Source: Choristoneura fumiferana (Eukaryota; Arthropoda; Insecta; Lepidoptera; Tortricidae). Taken from it: a stretch of 64,000 bases of DNA. The notes beneath the pieces were generated by a model. That model was not told where the DNA came from. It did no database searches and saw only the letters and a list, made by a program, of their open reading frames with translations. The stretch spans positions 16,099,486-16,163,485 of the forward strand of contig NC_133478.1 of the NCBI RefSeq assembly GCF_025370935.1. The letters are read 5' to 3'. Every line of letters starts with the position of its first letter. Positions within the stretch are counted from its first letter, which is position 1. Made by a program: the position numbers and the translations under genes. Shown here in pieces: positions 53,340 through 64,000 of the stretch.

Positions 53340-53645
53340 CGTAGATGCGGAAAGCACAAACCGGTCTGAGTAGAGTCTTGGGGAGGCCTATATCCAGCAG
53401 TGGACGACTTTCAGCTGACATGATGATAATGATGATGATCACATCATCAGCCGGAAGACGTCCACTGCTGAACAAAGCTTCCACCTTAGAACGCTATAAT
53501 TAACGATAACTCGCCACTTGCATCCCCAGGTTTCTCGCAACTCTCACGATGTCGTCAGTCCACCTGGTGGGGGCCTGCCAGCGCATCGTCTTCCGGTTCG
53601 TGGTCGCCACTCGAGGACTTTTCTCTCCCAAGGGTTATCTATATC
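53340..53645. mobile_element. Two RTE-like LINE ends, tail to tail
   Basis: 53340-53428 (+) reads SLGEAYIQQWTTFS and ends (ATG)n; from 53438 the minus-strand copy starts (ATCATCAGCCGGAAGACGTC, CACCTGGTGGGGGCCTGCCA). The two (ATG)n tails abut. Confidence 0.85.
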
Positions 53646-54224
53646 ATAATAAGCAACACAAACATTTCGCAATATAACTTGATAAAACTTAAACCACATG
53701 TCTAGAACAAACTTAAAAAATAACTCAAAGACTTTCTGCGGTTGTTTCCAGGATTTTATCTAGAAACCTTTGAGTCAAATGTGCTATGTGTACACTTTTA
53801 AAGTCTAGGACAAGTCCACACTTACATTAAATCACAAATGTAGGATCACAAATCGCAATATGACGAGATTTGGAGTGCTCGAGCGCAGTACACAGAATAT
53901 ATCTTAAGCGAATCTTATACATCGACCACTAATAAAAAATTTGACCAATAATCAACGCCTTTGACATGGCTTAGCCAAAAGTACACCCAAACGAGTATTT
54001 ACAAGGTGTTAATTAAATAACTGTAAACCTGAAAGTAGTTTTCTCAGAATCTAGAGTAGAATCGATTATACTATATTTTGAATCAGGTTGTTTTTTTAAT
54101 CCCTTCTAAAATAAACGTTACGATTGCAGCATACGCTAGTTAAAAGATTTAGCGAAATTGCATTAATTAATGCTGGCTGTTTTTCTGTCAGTTTTATTTT
54201 CTCCTTAAAACGGCAGTGCTACTG
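53646..54224. other. Unassigned stretch
   Basis: No repeat or gene recognised. Confidence 0.35.
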
Positions 54225-54485
54225 TTAGTTTCGAAGGAGTGTTGACCTCTATCGATGAGAGCTGAAACATACGAGTAGATGTCGCTAGTGTCGCTGCTTA
54301 AGTGGCTAAGAAAGGAAAAACCAGGCAATGTGTGGTGCATGGGAGAAATTTGTGTCTAGACTCCTGTCCAATGGTGGTGTAGGGTTATAGCACGCAGCGC
54401 GGAATGCTGAGGATCTGGGTTCGATTCCCAGCGCAGGTCTCTTTTCTGTTTTTTTCTGTGCATCCATGTTTCAGTTTGTATTGCC
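54225..54485 (+). mobile_element. SINE2, long plus copy
   Basis: 5' extension AGATGTCGCTAGTGTCGCTG, head GGTTATAGCACGCAGCGCGG with exact box B GGTTCGATTCC, tail TTCTGTGCATCCATGTTTCA. Confidence 0.82.
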
Positions 54486-54539
54486 GTAGAACTACTGACT
54501 TTCATATAATTCTTTCAGTCGTTTAATAAACATCTTTAT

Positions 54540-54742
54540 GTGCGAAATTACATCATTTGAAATTTTTGAGGAGCTTTACAATAAAGGAAAATATTGTAAA
54601 AAAAACCTTTACACATCCGCGAACTAATTCTATGCGGTGCTGTTTACAATCCGCAACTGTCTCCGCGTATGGAATACGGCCCAAGCCCTTTTATTCTGAG
54701 AGGAAGCCTTTACTCAGCAGGGAGACGCTTATAGATTTGGGT
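54540..54742 (+). mobile_element. SINE1, strongly diverged
   Basis: ATGTGCGAAATTACATCATT, GGAGCTTTACAATAAAGGAA, ATACGGCCCAAGCCCTTTTA, GAGAGGAAGCCTTTACTCAG. Confidence 0.65.
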
Positions 54743-55975
54743 AAGAAACACCTTTGGCCTCATTTGCACTTAACATTAGGTGACAATCACGGTCAGTTAT
54801 ATTTAAAAAAATGATGTTTCATAAAAAAACTCAAATAGAAATCGAACACTTTAAAGTTCGAAAACACAATATACGTAAATATTTTTCACATATCTATCCC
54901 AACCCAACCGACAATTACAAGCCTTGGAGTCACATAAATATTCATACTGTCCAATTACTAGTACACTGTGGCTCAGATGGCTTCAGAGGATTGGGGCATG
55001 ATCTGACCTGAGCTCTGGTCACCGGGAACATTGCTTTATTGGATTTTAAAATAGTCCACACTCGGTCGCCGTATGAAATATATTACTGCGGCGGCGAAAT
55101 CCGAAGATTCCTCGGGATATTTCTTATTCTGTCTGAGGTAAACTATAATGCCTATTTTCACACATACATAGACGACATGTTATCGAAAAATGTAAATATT
55201 TCTAATGGAAAAAAATACATGTTTGATAAACATATTAAAAGTCCCTAAGAGTGCTTGAGTTTCGTTTATTATATATAGAACTATTACTTTATGATACTTT
55301 GCACGCGCAAATCATTAGGTTGAACTGACATTCCGAGATTTTGGAAAAAAATTGGGAGAAATCATATAAACTATATCGTGTATTTAAAGTGTTGCATACA
55401 AAACCAATTTTTGATCCTTTAATAGTAAGTAATATTAGGATAACAATATTAGCCTACCTATGTATTATTTTAGACGTTCTGCTATCTATACTTACCAAAC
55501 TAAATTTAAAACTTTAGCAATTATAGTGTGAAGGAGTATTAAACATACATGCACACGCAAGCACGCACCAATTTACTCACAAACTATTAGTTTTATGAGT
55601 AGGTAGGTGATCAAAATATATGAAGTGATCAAAATTCTGGGGAAAGAGTCCCGTAATACATTAAATTTGACGCATGGTAACCAGGATATGCATGTCTAAA
55701 TCCCATCCGACGTACTCGAAAAACTTTTTTGTTTATAAAAAAATCATACAGTTTGAATAAATTAGAGGTGTATGGTTATCCTAATGTTACCTTAGTGCAA
55801 ATATACATACCTACTATAATCCATGCAATGCCTCGACGATGCCACCGTACACTCGTTAACTTTATAGTTAACAAAGTCTGTGGCAGTTAACGGAACTTGG
55901 TTTTACGCTGTTAACTACGTGCTTATTACCGTGGGATTAATGTGGAAGTAGGCCACGGAAACTGGGAGTTATAAA
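54743..55975. other. Unassigned stretch with a GTTAAC-rich patch
   Basis: Small frames at 54811 and 55039 match no family. 55853-55915 holds four GTTAA(C) words in inverted arrangement. Confidence 0.4.
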
Positions 55976-56250
55976 TGACTAGCGACCCGCTCCTGCTTCC
56001 CGCGGGTACAATTTTCAAATTAAAAATAATAATAAAAAAAATAAAAATAAAACCCGCCTGCAAAACATAACTTAATTGTTCAAATCTGTCCAGCGATTGG
56101 AGATATTAGTTAGCAAAGAAAACAAAATACGCGCGATAAACATTTTACCTCTAATTGCAGTCGAATAAAAAAGGGTCTCTAATCAAAGGCACTTCACATT
56201 TCTCAGCTCCGTTTCCCAAAAACAATACCAGCGAAGACGAAGCGTGTCAG
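55976..56250 (+). repeat. CTAGC-class repeat
   Basis: ACTAGCGACCCGCTCCTGCT, CAGCGATTGGAGATATTAGT, GGGTCTCTAATCAAAGGCAC. Confidence 0.6.
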
Positions 56251-56424
56251 CGTGATATATAAACCCGTGAAAGACTATGTAATGATGTAACACCGCATTT
56301 AAATCCGTCGCATAGTTTTAAAGATTTAAGCGTACAGACGGCGGGAAGTGATTTTATTTAATAGGTACTAAGTAAAGACGCTGCTGCTACTCGCGGTTAT
56401 TGCGTAAGCCATAAAAAATTACAA

Positions 56425-56886
56425 AAACCGGCCAAGTGCGATTCAGAGTCGCGCACGAAGGGTTCCGTACCATTATCTATACAATATTCTTAGACATCAC
56501 CAAAAAAACGGCAAAAAAATCAAGTTTGTTGTATGGGGAGCACCCCATATTTCCTTTTTATTTTAATTTAGTTATTTATTATTAAAGTAATCATACAATA
56601 AAATTTTCTGTGAATATTTCAAGCGTCTACTTGTTGCCGTTATTAATGTAAACCAAAAAACGGCATAACAATCATGTTTGTTGTATGGGAGCCCCTCTTA
56701 AATGTTTATTTTATTCTGTTTTTAGTATTTGTTGTTGTAGCGGCCCCGGTAATACATAATCTCTAAAAAATTCAAGTGTCTAACTATTGCGACTCAAGAG
56801 ATAGAGCCCTGTGACAGATGGACGGACAGACAGCGGAGTCTCAGTAATAGGGTTCCATTGGCACCCTTTGGGTGCGGAACCTAAAA
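56425..56886 (+). repeat. GGCCAAGTGCG repeat with internal duplication
   Basis: Starts ACCGGCCAAGTGCGATTCAG and ends GGGTTCCATTGGCACCCTTT GGG. A module with AACGGC...TTTGTTGTATGGG occurs twice (56510 and 56650). Confidence 0.7.
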
Positions 56887-56938
56887 ACATGTGAAGTTGG
56901 AAGAAAGCTTGCAAGTAAGCACTTTTTATTAATCACTT

Positions 56939-56990
56939 CTCATTATCATCTCGCTTATACACGTCCCAGCTCGGAATAAGAGAGCTTGTG
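56939..56990 (-). mobile_element. SINE1 scrap, minus
   Basis: TCATCTCGCTTATACACGTC, GGAATAAGAGAGCTTG. Confidence 0.5.
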
Positions 56991-57545
56991 ATTTTCTGAT
57001 GTAATTAAAAAAAAACATACAATAAATACTAAACTTTCATATGCACTATCGTTTCACAGCATATTCAGTCTAGCCTTAAAAAGCCCTAGGTTTCATTCAT
57101 CCGAAAATACACGATGGGAGCGAATTTCATCCCTAAGCAGTACCTACGCATTTCGAAACATGATGCAAACCGCTAAGTTTAATAAAACCTTGTAAACACA
57201 AGCAAAACTAACATACAAGAGTAAGCTGATTCTCAGCAACTGAGCCAAGATTTTTCCCAAGCAGCAATATAAAGCAAGAACTCACATCTACGCGCATTTG
57301 ACTAAAACAATGCGGTGCACGGGTGCACTATGTGCATCAACTTTTCATGCGGCTAAGTGGAGGTAGGTTTCAGCATGCATATAGCCTACATGCATCAAAA
57401 GCTGTATAATTTAGGTATCGTGCACACTGCTGTGTGGCTAAAATCACAAGAAGCCCAGTCTAGTGCAAGTAAAAGCGTAACGTATCAAAAGCCTTTAGAC
57501 ATTTTACGTTACTATCGATGTAAATATCATGTAATTTTTTCACTA
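56991..57545. other. Unassigned stretch
   Basis: The 63-codon frame at 57357 has no family resemblance; nothing else recognised. Confidence 0.35.
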
Positions 57546-57679
57546 TGAACCCCCTTGCAAAAAAAAACGGGTACCTATGGTTTTTGTATTTTATGTGCAT
57601 GAAAGCTTACTTTCTAAGCTTCAACGCCTAAAAATCTGAAAAACCATAGGTGCCCGTTTTTTTTGCATGGGGGTTTATT
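57546..57679. mobile_element. TIR MITE (GAACCCCCTTGCA ends)
   Basis: ACCCCCTTGCAAAAAAAAAC and GTTTTTTTTGCATGGGGGT, then GGTACCTATGGTTTTT/AAAAACCATAGGTGCC: about 38-bp inverted ends. Confidence 0.88.
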
Positions 57680-57759
57680 ATGATTTCTATACCAGCGCTG
57701 CGGCTTACCGCAGCACAATGCTGAGCCAGCGCCTGTTCTTCAGTGCATCACATGGCTTC

Positions 57760-57890
57760 TCATTTATGTGTCTGATCTGTTTAATTGTTATTTAATTTAT
57801 GTTTTTATTTAATTGTTAGTTTTATTACTCTTTAGCTACTACTTGTTTTGAAGAATAAAGATTATATCTATCTATCTATAGCTACTTACT
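57760..57890 (+). mobile_element. LINE 3' end with (TATC)n tail
   Basis: TTGAAGAATAAAGATTATAT followed by CTATCTATCTATA; a TTAATTGTTATTTAATTTAT leader precedes. Family unresolved. Confidence 0.45.
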
Positions 57891-58216
57891 GTTGGCTTGG
57901 TCGTGATCAGCAAAATATAAAAAGAACTGACGTTGTCATGAAGGTTTGGGCTATGGAATAAGATCTTTGGGCTGGTGCGCCCCCCATTGCGCAAAGTTTT
58001 GCCTAATATGCCCTTTTGCAATTTCCCATAGCTTATATACCAGGGGGCGTGCCCATACCTAACCGTCAGAATAAATAAATGATGGATCTAAGATATTATT
58101 CCTACTCTATATAGTAAGAAGACGCTATCATCACGTTAGCTGATGATATGGTATGTGGTTTGTGCTGCCGCCACACTAACGGCAAAACTAACCGACCACT
58201 GCCACTAACCACGTGT

Positions 58217-58354
58217 ACCCCCTGTTTTACTATCCATTGATTAAATTTATCTGACGGATAAATGTGATGCCGTCTCTGTTTGTTCTGTTCGAATAGACGG
58301 AGACGGCATCTTATTTATCCATCAAAATTAATCAATGGGTGGTGAAACAGCCCC
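58217..58354. mobile_element. Hairpin MITE H, subfamily 2, last copy
   Basis: CCCCTGTTTTACTATCCATT ... AATGGGTGGTGAAACAGCCC; arms CTGACGGATAAATGTGATGC. Confidence 0.9.
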
Positions 58355-58934
58355 TAAATTTTATAGTATTTTCTTCGACAATACTGTGCGTCCTGACTGC
58401 TTCAAAATGCCGACCTCCCAGCGAACTACTAGTACGCTACAAGTGGAAAATTATACCACCAAGTCCCTATGTCATAAGATCTTAATATCTCTACGAAGTA
58501 TGTTGTAGATGCGCTGCTAGAATGCACTGTAATATTAAGGAATTCCAAGTTTTACAAGCAGCTTGGAAACTCTGGACTGGATAAAGACAATGATAATAAA
58601 ACTGTTAAAAGATTTCAACAAATATACGAGGGTTAACCAACGAGGATGAGCGGAATTTTTGTGATAGAATTTAAAACGGTTTTCCTTTTAATTTGGCACA
58701 TCATTATTAATATTATACTATGAAACTGCGAAACAGACGTGGCGTAATGTTATAACCAGAGATTGAAATTTTCGAGGAAATTCTGAGCTGTCAAGTAACT
58801 TTCTCATCTTGCGAAAGTAATCTGATATTAATCTGTCGATTCAATACAGTACAATTCAAAATAAAGGTAAACAACAGGGTTACTTATTGGCCTAATTGAG
58901 CGATCTATCATTGGAATACTTACGATTTATGATA
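58355..58934. other. Unassigned stretch
   Basis: Nothing recognised. Confidence 0.35.
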
Positions 58935-59030
58935 GTATATATTTTGATTCCCTCTCTCAGCCCTCTCACTCTGAGAGAAGGCCTGTGCCCAGCAGATGGA
59001 CGTATGTAGGCTGGGATGATGGTGATGATC
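58935..59030 (+). mobile_element. SINE1 3' end
   Basis: AGAGAAGGCCTGTGCCCAGC, GACGTATGTAGGCTGGGATG. Confidence 0.75.
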
Positions 59031-59087
59031 TTTGAAACCCTCTCTGCCGCGCGATGATGGTGACAAAATAATGAAATTTAAATCATC

Positions 59088-59322
59088 AACACATACAAAC
59101 ATCACGCCTGTGTTCCCAAATTGGGTAGGCAGAGCACACAAAACGATACCGCTTCGGAGCCACTTTTAGCAATTTTAGGTTAAGAGTTTGACAAAAACGG
59201 TACAATAGTGACAGTTTGCTAGCCTGTCGCCTACGGTATACTTAACCTATATCCTTTGTCGCCTCTTACGACATCCACGGAAGAAACGGAGAGGTGTTAT
59301 TCTAACCGACACCACACGGGTA
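59088..59322 (-). mobile_element. SINE4, near full length, minus
   Basis: AACATCACGCCTGTGTTCCC, GCTTCGGAGCCACTTTTAGC, TGTCGCCTCTTACGACATCC, ACCGACACCACACGGG. Confidence 0.82.
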
Positions 59323-59984
59323 AACCATCAAAAATAACCGTTAAACATTATTTATAGCAGTTTCTAGCAATGCTCAAAGCACGAATCCCGGCAGGGATTT
59401 CAGTGTATCAGACCAAAAACTATAATATAAACGAGCAAAGGCAAAAACCGTTTATCGGTGGTATTAAAAAAGGTACCTCCATTCTATTCCTAGCTCCACA
59501 CCTTGCTTATGGCTTAATCTAGGATATTTTGCATGAAAATGGTAGACGTCGTAGTTTTAGCCGGTTAATGAAACCGACTGCTAAAATACTTAGTTATATG
59601 AATAAATATTTGCCGAATGCGCTTTGCGAAATCACAACGAATTTGCAGCAACAATGCTGTGTGATTTTGTTAAATTCTGTGGCCGTTTTGAGGAAAACGG
59701 TATTTATTGCGATGAGCTAGATTAGATTACAATGCAAGTAGAAATGATAGTTTCATTTAGCTAACTTGACATTCATTGTTATACATTATAAAATTACATC
59801 ATAATTTTATAATCGAAAAATTGACAAAAAATTATAAAAAACTTAAAAATATACTACTTTCTTAAGTTCGGTCATCGGACGTTCAAAATAAAAATGATAA
59901 TAAACAATTAAAAACCGTTTGTTAAATAATCTGCCATTCATCTATTACAATTCCATAATTATCATTATTATTATTTGCATCATA
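59323..59984. other. Unassigned stretch
   Basis: A 63-codon frame at 59529 is unsupported; an ATT/ATC-rich tract begins near 59955. Confidence 0.35.
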
Positions 59985-60181
59985 ATTATCATCATCATCG
60001 TTATCAGCCGTAGGGCGTCCACTGTTGGACATAGTCCTCCCCCATTAAACCCCCAGTTGCCTCGGTTGGAAGCGGCCTGCATCCACCGTGAACCCGTGAC
60101 TTTAACTAGGTCATCCGTCCATCTCGTTGGTGGACGTCCTATGCTACGTTGGCCGATCCGTGGTCGGAGGTTAATTTGCAT
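59985..60181 (-). mobile_element. RTE-like LINE C-terminus and tail
   Basis: Minus frame reads RSIGRPPTRWTDDLVKVTGS then RWMQAASNRGNWG, followed by the 3' tip (CACTGTTGGACATAGTCCTC inverted) and (ATC)n. Confidence 0.88.
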
Positions 60182-60280
60182 AATTAAAAATAAATCACCG
60201 AACGTAGGTATGTAAGCGTGTCACTTCAGAACGGATTTCACAAACAAATTTGGGTATCTAAGCAAATTTAATTTCACAAA

Positions 60281-60805
60281 GTGAGTGGGAAATCTCGTCC
60301 GTCGAGCTCTCGGCTCCGCGTCCATCCCCGCGACCCTAGAGCCTACAGGTCTTTCTGCTGCGGACGGGAAGAGGCCCGACGGTTGTACGTTGGTGCCGTG
60401 GCGTCTGGGGCTGCCGTTGGCGTGGGATGTTACATGCGTGGATACGTTAGCCCCGTCCCACGTCCAACGGTCTGCGTGGAAGGGACAGCTGCAGACGATG
60501 CCCAAACCGTCAATTGCCGCAAATATGCCTTTCTTAAGGACAACTACTTGCGGTCGAAACCTTTGGGCCTTGGTTTAAAAAAGTTTATGAAAGAAGTGTC
60601 GGACAAGCTAATCGGCGTCTCTGGCGACCAAAGAGCAGGCTTTTTCTTCGCCCAAAGACTGAGCCTCGCAGTGCAGCGGGGTAACGCGGCCAGCGTCTTG
60701 GGTACAATGCCCCGCGCTGCGCTGCCTTTGGAAGAGGAAGCCCGTTTTAGTTAATTTTATGTGTTTTTATTTTTATTTGTGTGTAAAAATTCATTGTTTA
60801 AATAA
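60281..60805 (+). mobile_element. Retroelement tail Q, longest copy
   Basis: Open to 60754. From about 60490: AADDAQTVNCRKYAFLKDNY, then AVETFGPW out of frame, then KKFMKEVSDKLIGVSGDQRA, GFFFAQRLSLAVQRGNAASV, LGTMPRAALPLEEEARFS. The out-of-frame AVETFGPW shows two nearby compensating indels. The 3' UTR matches 29094-29150. Confidence 0.8.
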
Positions 60806-61024
60806 AACCAATCCCAAGTGAGTGGGACAGAAGATACTTACAGAGAACATTTGGTTTTATTTTGGTATCTAATTATGTGTTTTAAGAATAACAAATTTTG
60901 ACATTAGTGTGGCACAACATGTGCTGTACAACATAACACAAAGGACGTACGTAACATTTCCTGTACTTGAGCAAAAAAATTCTGAGCATAAAATTCTGAA
61001 CGTGGTTTTAGTTTAGTAATCTAA

Positions 61025-61180
61025 ATTCAAATTCAAATCATTTATTCAGTAAAAAGGCCGCAATGGGCACTTTTACACCTCATTTTTTAAACTACCAGCG
61101 CTTTCGGAAAGACCATCATTGCCCAGAAGAATGCATCGCAAGAAACTTGGCAGAAAGTCATTTTTTCAAAATAAAATAAT
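61025..61180 (-). mobile_element. LINE 3'-UTR fragment, minus
   Basis: AAACTACCAGCGCTTTCGGA, AAGAAACTTGGCAGAAAGTC; inverted copy of 4853-5000. Confidence 0.75.
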
Positions 61181-61864
61181 TACAAATAAAATACTTAAAA
61201 ACTACAGTATACAATTAAAGAAAAAATAATACAAATAATAATAATAATACAAGGATGTATGCGGTCTCTTAGTTACAAAACTAAACACTAACTATATCTA
61301 CGTTCAGTGGTAGTGTAGAATGCTTCCACAGTCATAAATTAAAATAATAATAATAATTCTGAAACATACATTTCAGGTCAAGTAACCATTAAGCTTTTGC
61401 TTTTGGTAAAGGTATTATCACTCAAATAAAAATACAAACATTCCTTTGAATAAGATTATTTTCGTTCTCTACCTTTTTCATCGAGTCCCGCAGATTACTT
61501 TTCACCAAAATTACTTCGCGCTCTAAAAAGTACTAAGTAGAAAAAAATACGTCGGTGTTAGGAAGATTCAAGTACAAAACCTCCGTAATGGCGTACGTAA
61601 TACTGTTAATATCCAGGTTCGTACCAACTGTACAACTTTTATAAGTTTTGTTAAAAAATCATTTTTCACCCCTGTAAATATGAAATTATTAAATTATGGT
61701 TAGCGAAACTTTTCATAAATTTTGCGATGTTTACTCGTAAGGTAAGCAATTTAGACATATTACGAAGCCTTTACGTCTGTATGACATCAGAGAATGGAGC
61801 GATTTTATTTTTTCAAGTTTAAGCCGTAACGATTGCCTAATTTGAGTATTTGCTATTAGGTACT
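61181..61864. other. Unassigned stretch
   Basis: AAT-rich simple sequence near 61230 and 61340; no gene. Confidence 0.35.
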
Positions 61865-62110
61865 AGAGTTTACCCGCGGCTTCGCACGCGTAAACTATTC
61901 GATCTGGTAGTTACAATTGAAATTTCGTTATTTTACAAAATTCCCGTGGGAAATCCCAAAATTTATATCGTAATCTTCATTGAGGTGTTGTGTTAAGAAC
62001 AACTATCCCGTGGAAATATTGGAATAAAAGTAGAATATGTGTTATTTGAGACATCCAGCTAATATCTACATACCAAATTTCATGACTCTAAGCCCAGCGT
62101 AATCTGGCGC
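61865..62110 (+). repeat. CTAGC-class repeat
   Basis: AGAGTTTACCCGCGGCTTCG, TACAAAATTCCCGTGGGAAA, ACCAAATTTCATGACTCTAA. Confidence 0.6.
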
Positions 62111-62920
62111 GCGGCAATGAATGGGTAAAGAGCTTTACAGACTGCAATGCAGGGTAATGAATAGATTTATTTTTCCTGAATGGCAACACAGGCATAGATA
62201 AATGATTGCTCGTTTTTGGCTCGAAATTCGAACTTGTGATTTATTTTGCTTAATATACAAAATGTACACACCCAATATCATATTTTCTCAAGTTTTTCGC
62301 GATTCCCAAGGTCGCACAACTTTTAAATTACAGAGAAATAATGCGTTGCTTGGGAGAAACGTGTCAAAATGGTGTTGTAGAGCGCCATCCTGCTCTATCT
62401 CGTTTTTTGTCCCGTTCTGGCGGTTCACTTTTATATTATAGATTAGGTAGGTGCATTGGTTGGTTGGGAGTCCCTTTTTATCTAAATAAACTGAGAGATA
62501 ATCCACAATTTTAATGTACCTATAGCACTGACATATCCGATAGGCACAGTAATTACTTGAGATTAGAAATCTCCATATTGTTTCTGCCAAAAAGTTTTTT
62601 TTTATAATTCTTAACCTCCGAAAATCAACGCCTATTAATTACCATCTAAATTAATTGACATAGTCAGGATTATTCTTTGAGTGGCAGGAGTGGCAGTAAA
62701 TAATAAGAGGCACATGTGGTGCCAAGTCCAGTTGGTGCGATCCCTGCAAACCAAGTAATTTAGTTTAGTACGTGGGAATGCGAATTCCGATTTCTTTCGA
62801 CGCTATTAAATTTGTGCGTTGAGGCAATCCGCAAAGTGTATAAAAAACGAAGTTTTGCGTGCTCGTTAGTATTTGAGGGCTCCATTATAAACTGTGTTGA
62901 GCAAAATTGAAAATCTGCAA
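62111..62920. other. Unassigned stretch
   Basis: Overlapping frames 62202-62441 (+) and 62288-62590 (-) match no family. Confidence 0.35.
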
Positions 62921-63068
62921 AAAAAAATATATACTTAGCTCCTTGAGTTTCCTGCCGGATTCTTTTCAACAGAGGCTTTTCCGAACCTGGGGTACTTAGT
63001 TATTTTTTACATTTATAAGTGCTTGTCACAGCCTAAATTTAATACAGATATTTTGACTTCGAATTTGA
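62921..63068 (+). mobile_element. CR1/Jockey-like LINE 3' UTR
   Basis: TGAGTTTCCTGCCGGATTCT, CAACAGAGGCTTTTCCGAAC, GTGCTTGTCACAGCCTAAAT, ending TTTTGACTTCGAATTTGACT. Confidence 0.78.
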
Positions 63069-63074
63069 CTGCTA

Positions 63075-63188
63075 TGGGTACTTAGCAACGGATGCACATA
63101 CCTACTTATACAGACAAAACATACTTAAATACGTATTAAACATCCAAGACCCAAGAACAAATATTATTATTATTCATAAAAATATCTG
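63075..63188 (-). mobile_element. SINE3 fragment, minus
   Basis: AACATACTTAAATACGTATT, AACATCCAAGACCCAAGAAC, ATATTATTATTATTCAT; the tRNA-like head is missing. Confidence 0.75.
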
Positions 63189-64000
63189 TCTCAAATTAAT
63201 AAACATAAGATAAACATTTTAAACACCATTAGAACATTGCGAAGTAAATTGCCATATTTGAAAACAGCGCCATCTAGGCACATGTAGGCTACACCAGTTG
63301 CAAATTAGTTCCCTTGTTTCCCGAACTCTAGGAAGGTCGACTCACGATGAATGTTGTCAAAGAGAAGATAAAAAGTATTATCTATTATGCTTATTATAAG
63401 ATTTTATATGTTTAAATTGATTTTAAAATGATTCCAGCGAATAAAGACTGTGAAACATGATGCAACTATGATAATTTACAGTCAAGTTGATCTTTTACCT
63501 TTCTATTTTGTGGAAGAAGACCATCGTTTAATCATGTTGGTTTTACGCGCATGAATAAAATAGACATAAATAAATTACTACAAGTTTCAAAATCGAGTTT
63601 TACTTATTTTCGCAGAACTCCTTTTTTTCTCGTAGGTAGGAGTTTTGATAAAGGCTAATAAGATTTATTTGTAGAAAATTTCAGATTCCTTTTAACCTAT
63701 TTCAACCTTTAACAAACTTTCATATATAGTTTCTACTTCAGGCAACACTCGTTACATTCGTTACATGAGAATCCTTTATAAATACCTATTCGTAGTCCTG
63801 TAAGAAAATAAACTTAATCCGGTATTACCAAGATCACATCGAACTTCAATCGAATGAAATATGACGCTTCGTAGCTCTTACATTATTATCAAATTTATTC
63901 CACATTTCCACATATGAAGCCCCAGAAAATCGAATCAGAGCAGCACCTTAAAATCGTATTTATTACCCACAGAGCGGTATCATCTTTGAGCAATAATTTA
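63189..64000. other. Unassigned stretch to the window end
   Basis: AT-rich; no gene or repeat recognised. Confidence 0.35.

Noticed and set aside
60281..60754. 157-codon frame as a host gene
   Set aside because: Its C-terminal half is the repeated retroelement tail found in three other places, and the N-terminal half is a frame-shifted, low-complexity reading.

Overview
This is a eukaryotic, AT-rich nuclear window that looks lepidopteran (moth or butterfly). The evidence is a spliced insect odorant-receptor gene with GT-AG introns, and a dense load of repeats typical of Lepidoptera: tRNA-derived SINEs ending in (ATG)n, non-LTR retrotransposon tails ending in (TTTGAC)n or (ATC)n, and many fold-back MITEs. 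There are no operons, ribosome-binding sites or bacterial features, and no true tRNA or rRNA gene was seen. Nearly all short open frames outside the receptor gene are noise or pieces of retroelements.

The one gene I can assemble completely is an odorant receptor (insect 7tm_6 family) on the + strand, 25792-41074. It has nine coding exons joined at GT-AG borders: 25792-26047, 32191-32343, 33541-33726, 34278-34536, 34736-34832, 36639-36743, 37746-37829, 38875-38940 and 41012-41074. Together they give 1269 coding bases, 422 residues plus a stop, with no frame break and intron phases 1,1,1,2,0,0,0,0. Such a receptor would pair with the co-receptor Orco in the membrane of olfactory neuron dendrites as a ligand-gated cation channel. 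Which odorant it detects cannot be read from the sequence.

Region by region: 1-25.5 kb is intergenic, made of repeats and unassigned AT-rich DNA. It includes a candidate GC-rich first exon on the minus strand near 7.8-7.95 kb, a perfect 62-bp palindrome at 14.04 kb, and a tandem duplication at 15.4-16.5 kb carrying a later SINE insertion. From 25.8 to 41.1 kb is the receptor gene, whose introns are loaded with MITEs, SINEs and 5'-truncated retroelements, some only tens of bases from exons. From 41.1 to 64 kb is again intergenic: a nested fold-back at 41.7 kb, retroelement remnants at 43-46 kb, a large hairpin at 47.3 kb, a TA-flanked MITE at 52.9 kb and scattered LINE/SINE debris. No recognisable gene follows the receptor.

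The most informative non-genic features are insertions whose order or mechanism can be read directly: MITE inside MITE (36.2 and 41.7 kb), SINE inside fold-back (13.4 kb), SINE inside a tandem duplicate (15.9 kb), and a retroelement tail with a perfect 19-bp target duplication (38.3 kb). I saw no clear sign of an unknown multi-gene system. The least explained items are the small retroelement C-terminal domain present in four copies and the spacerless palindrome.
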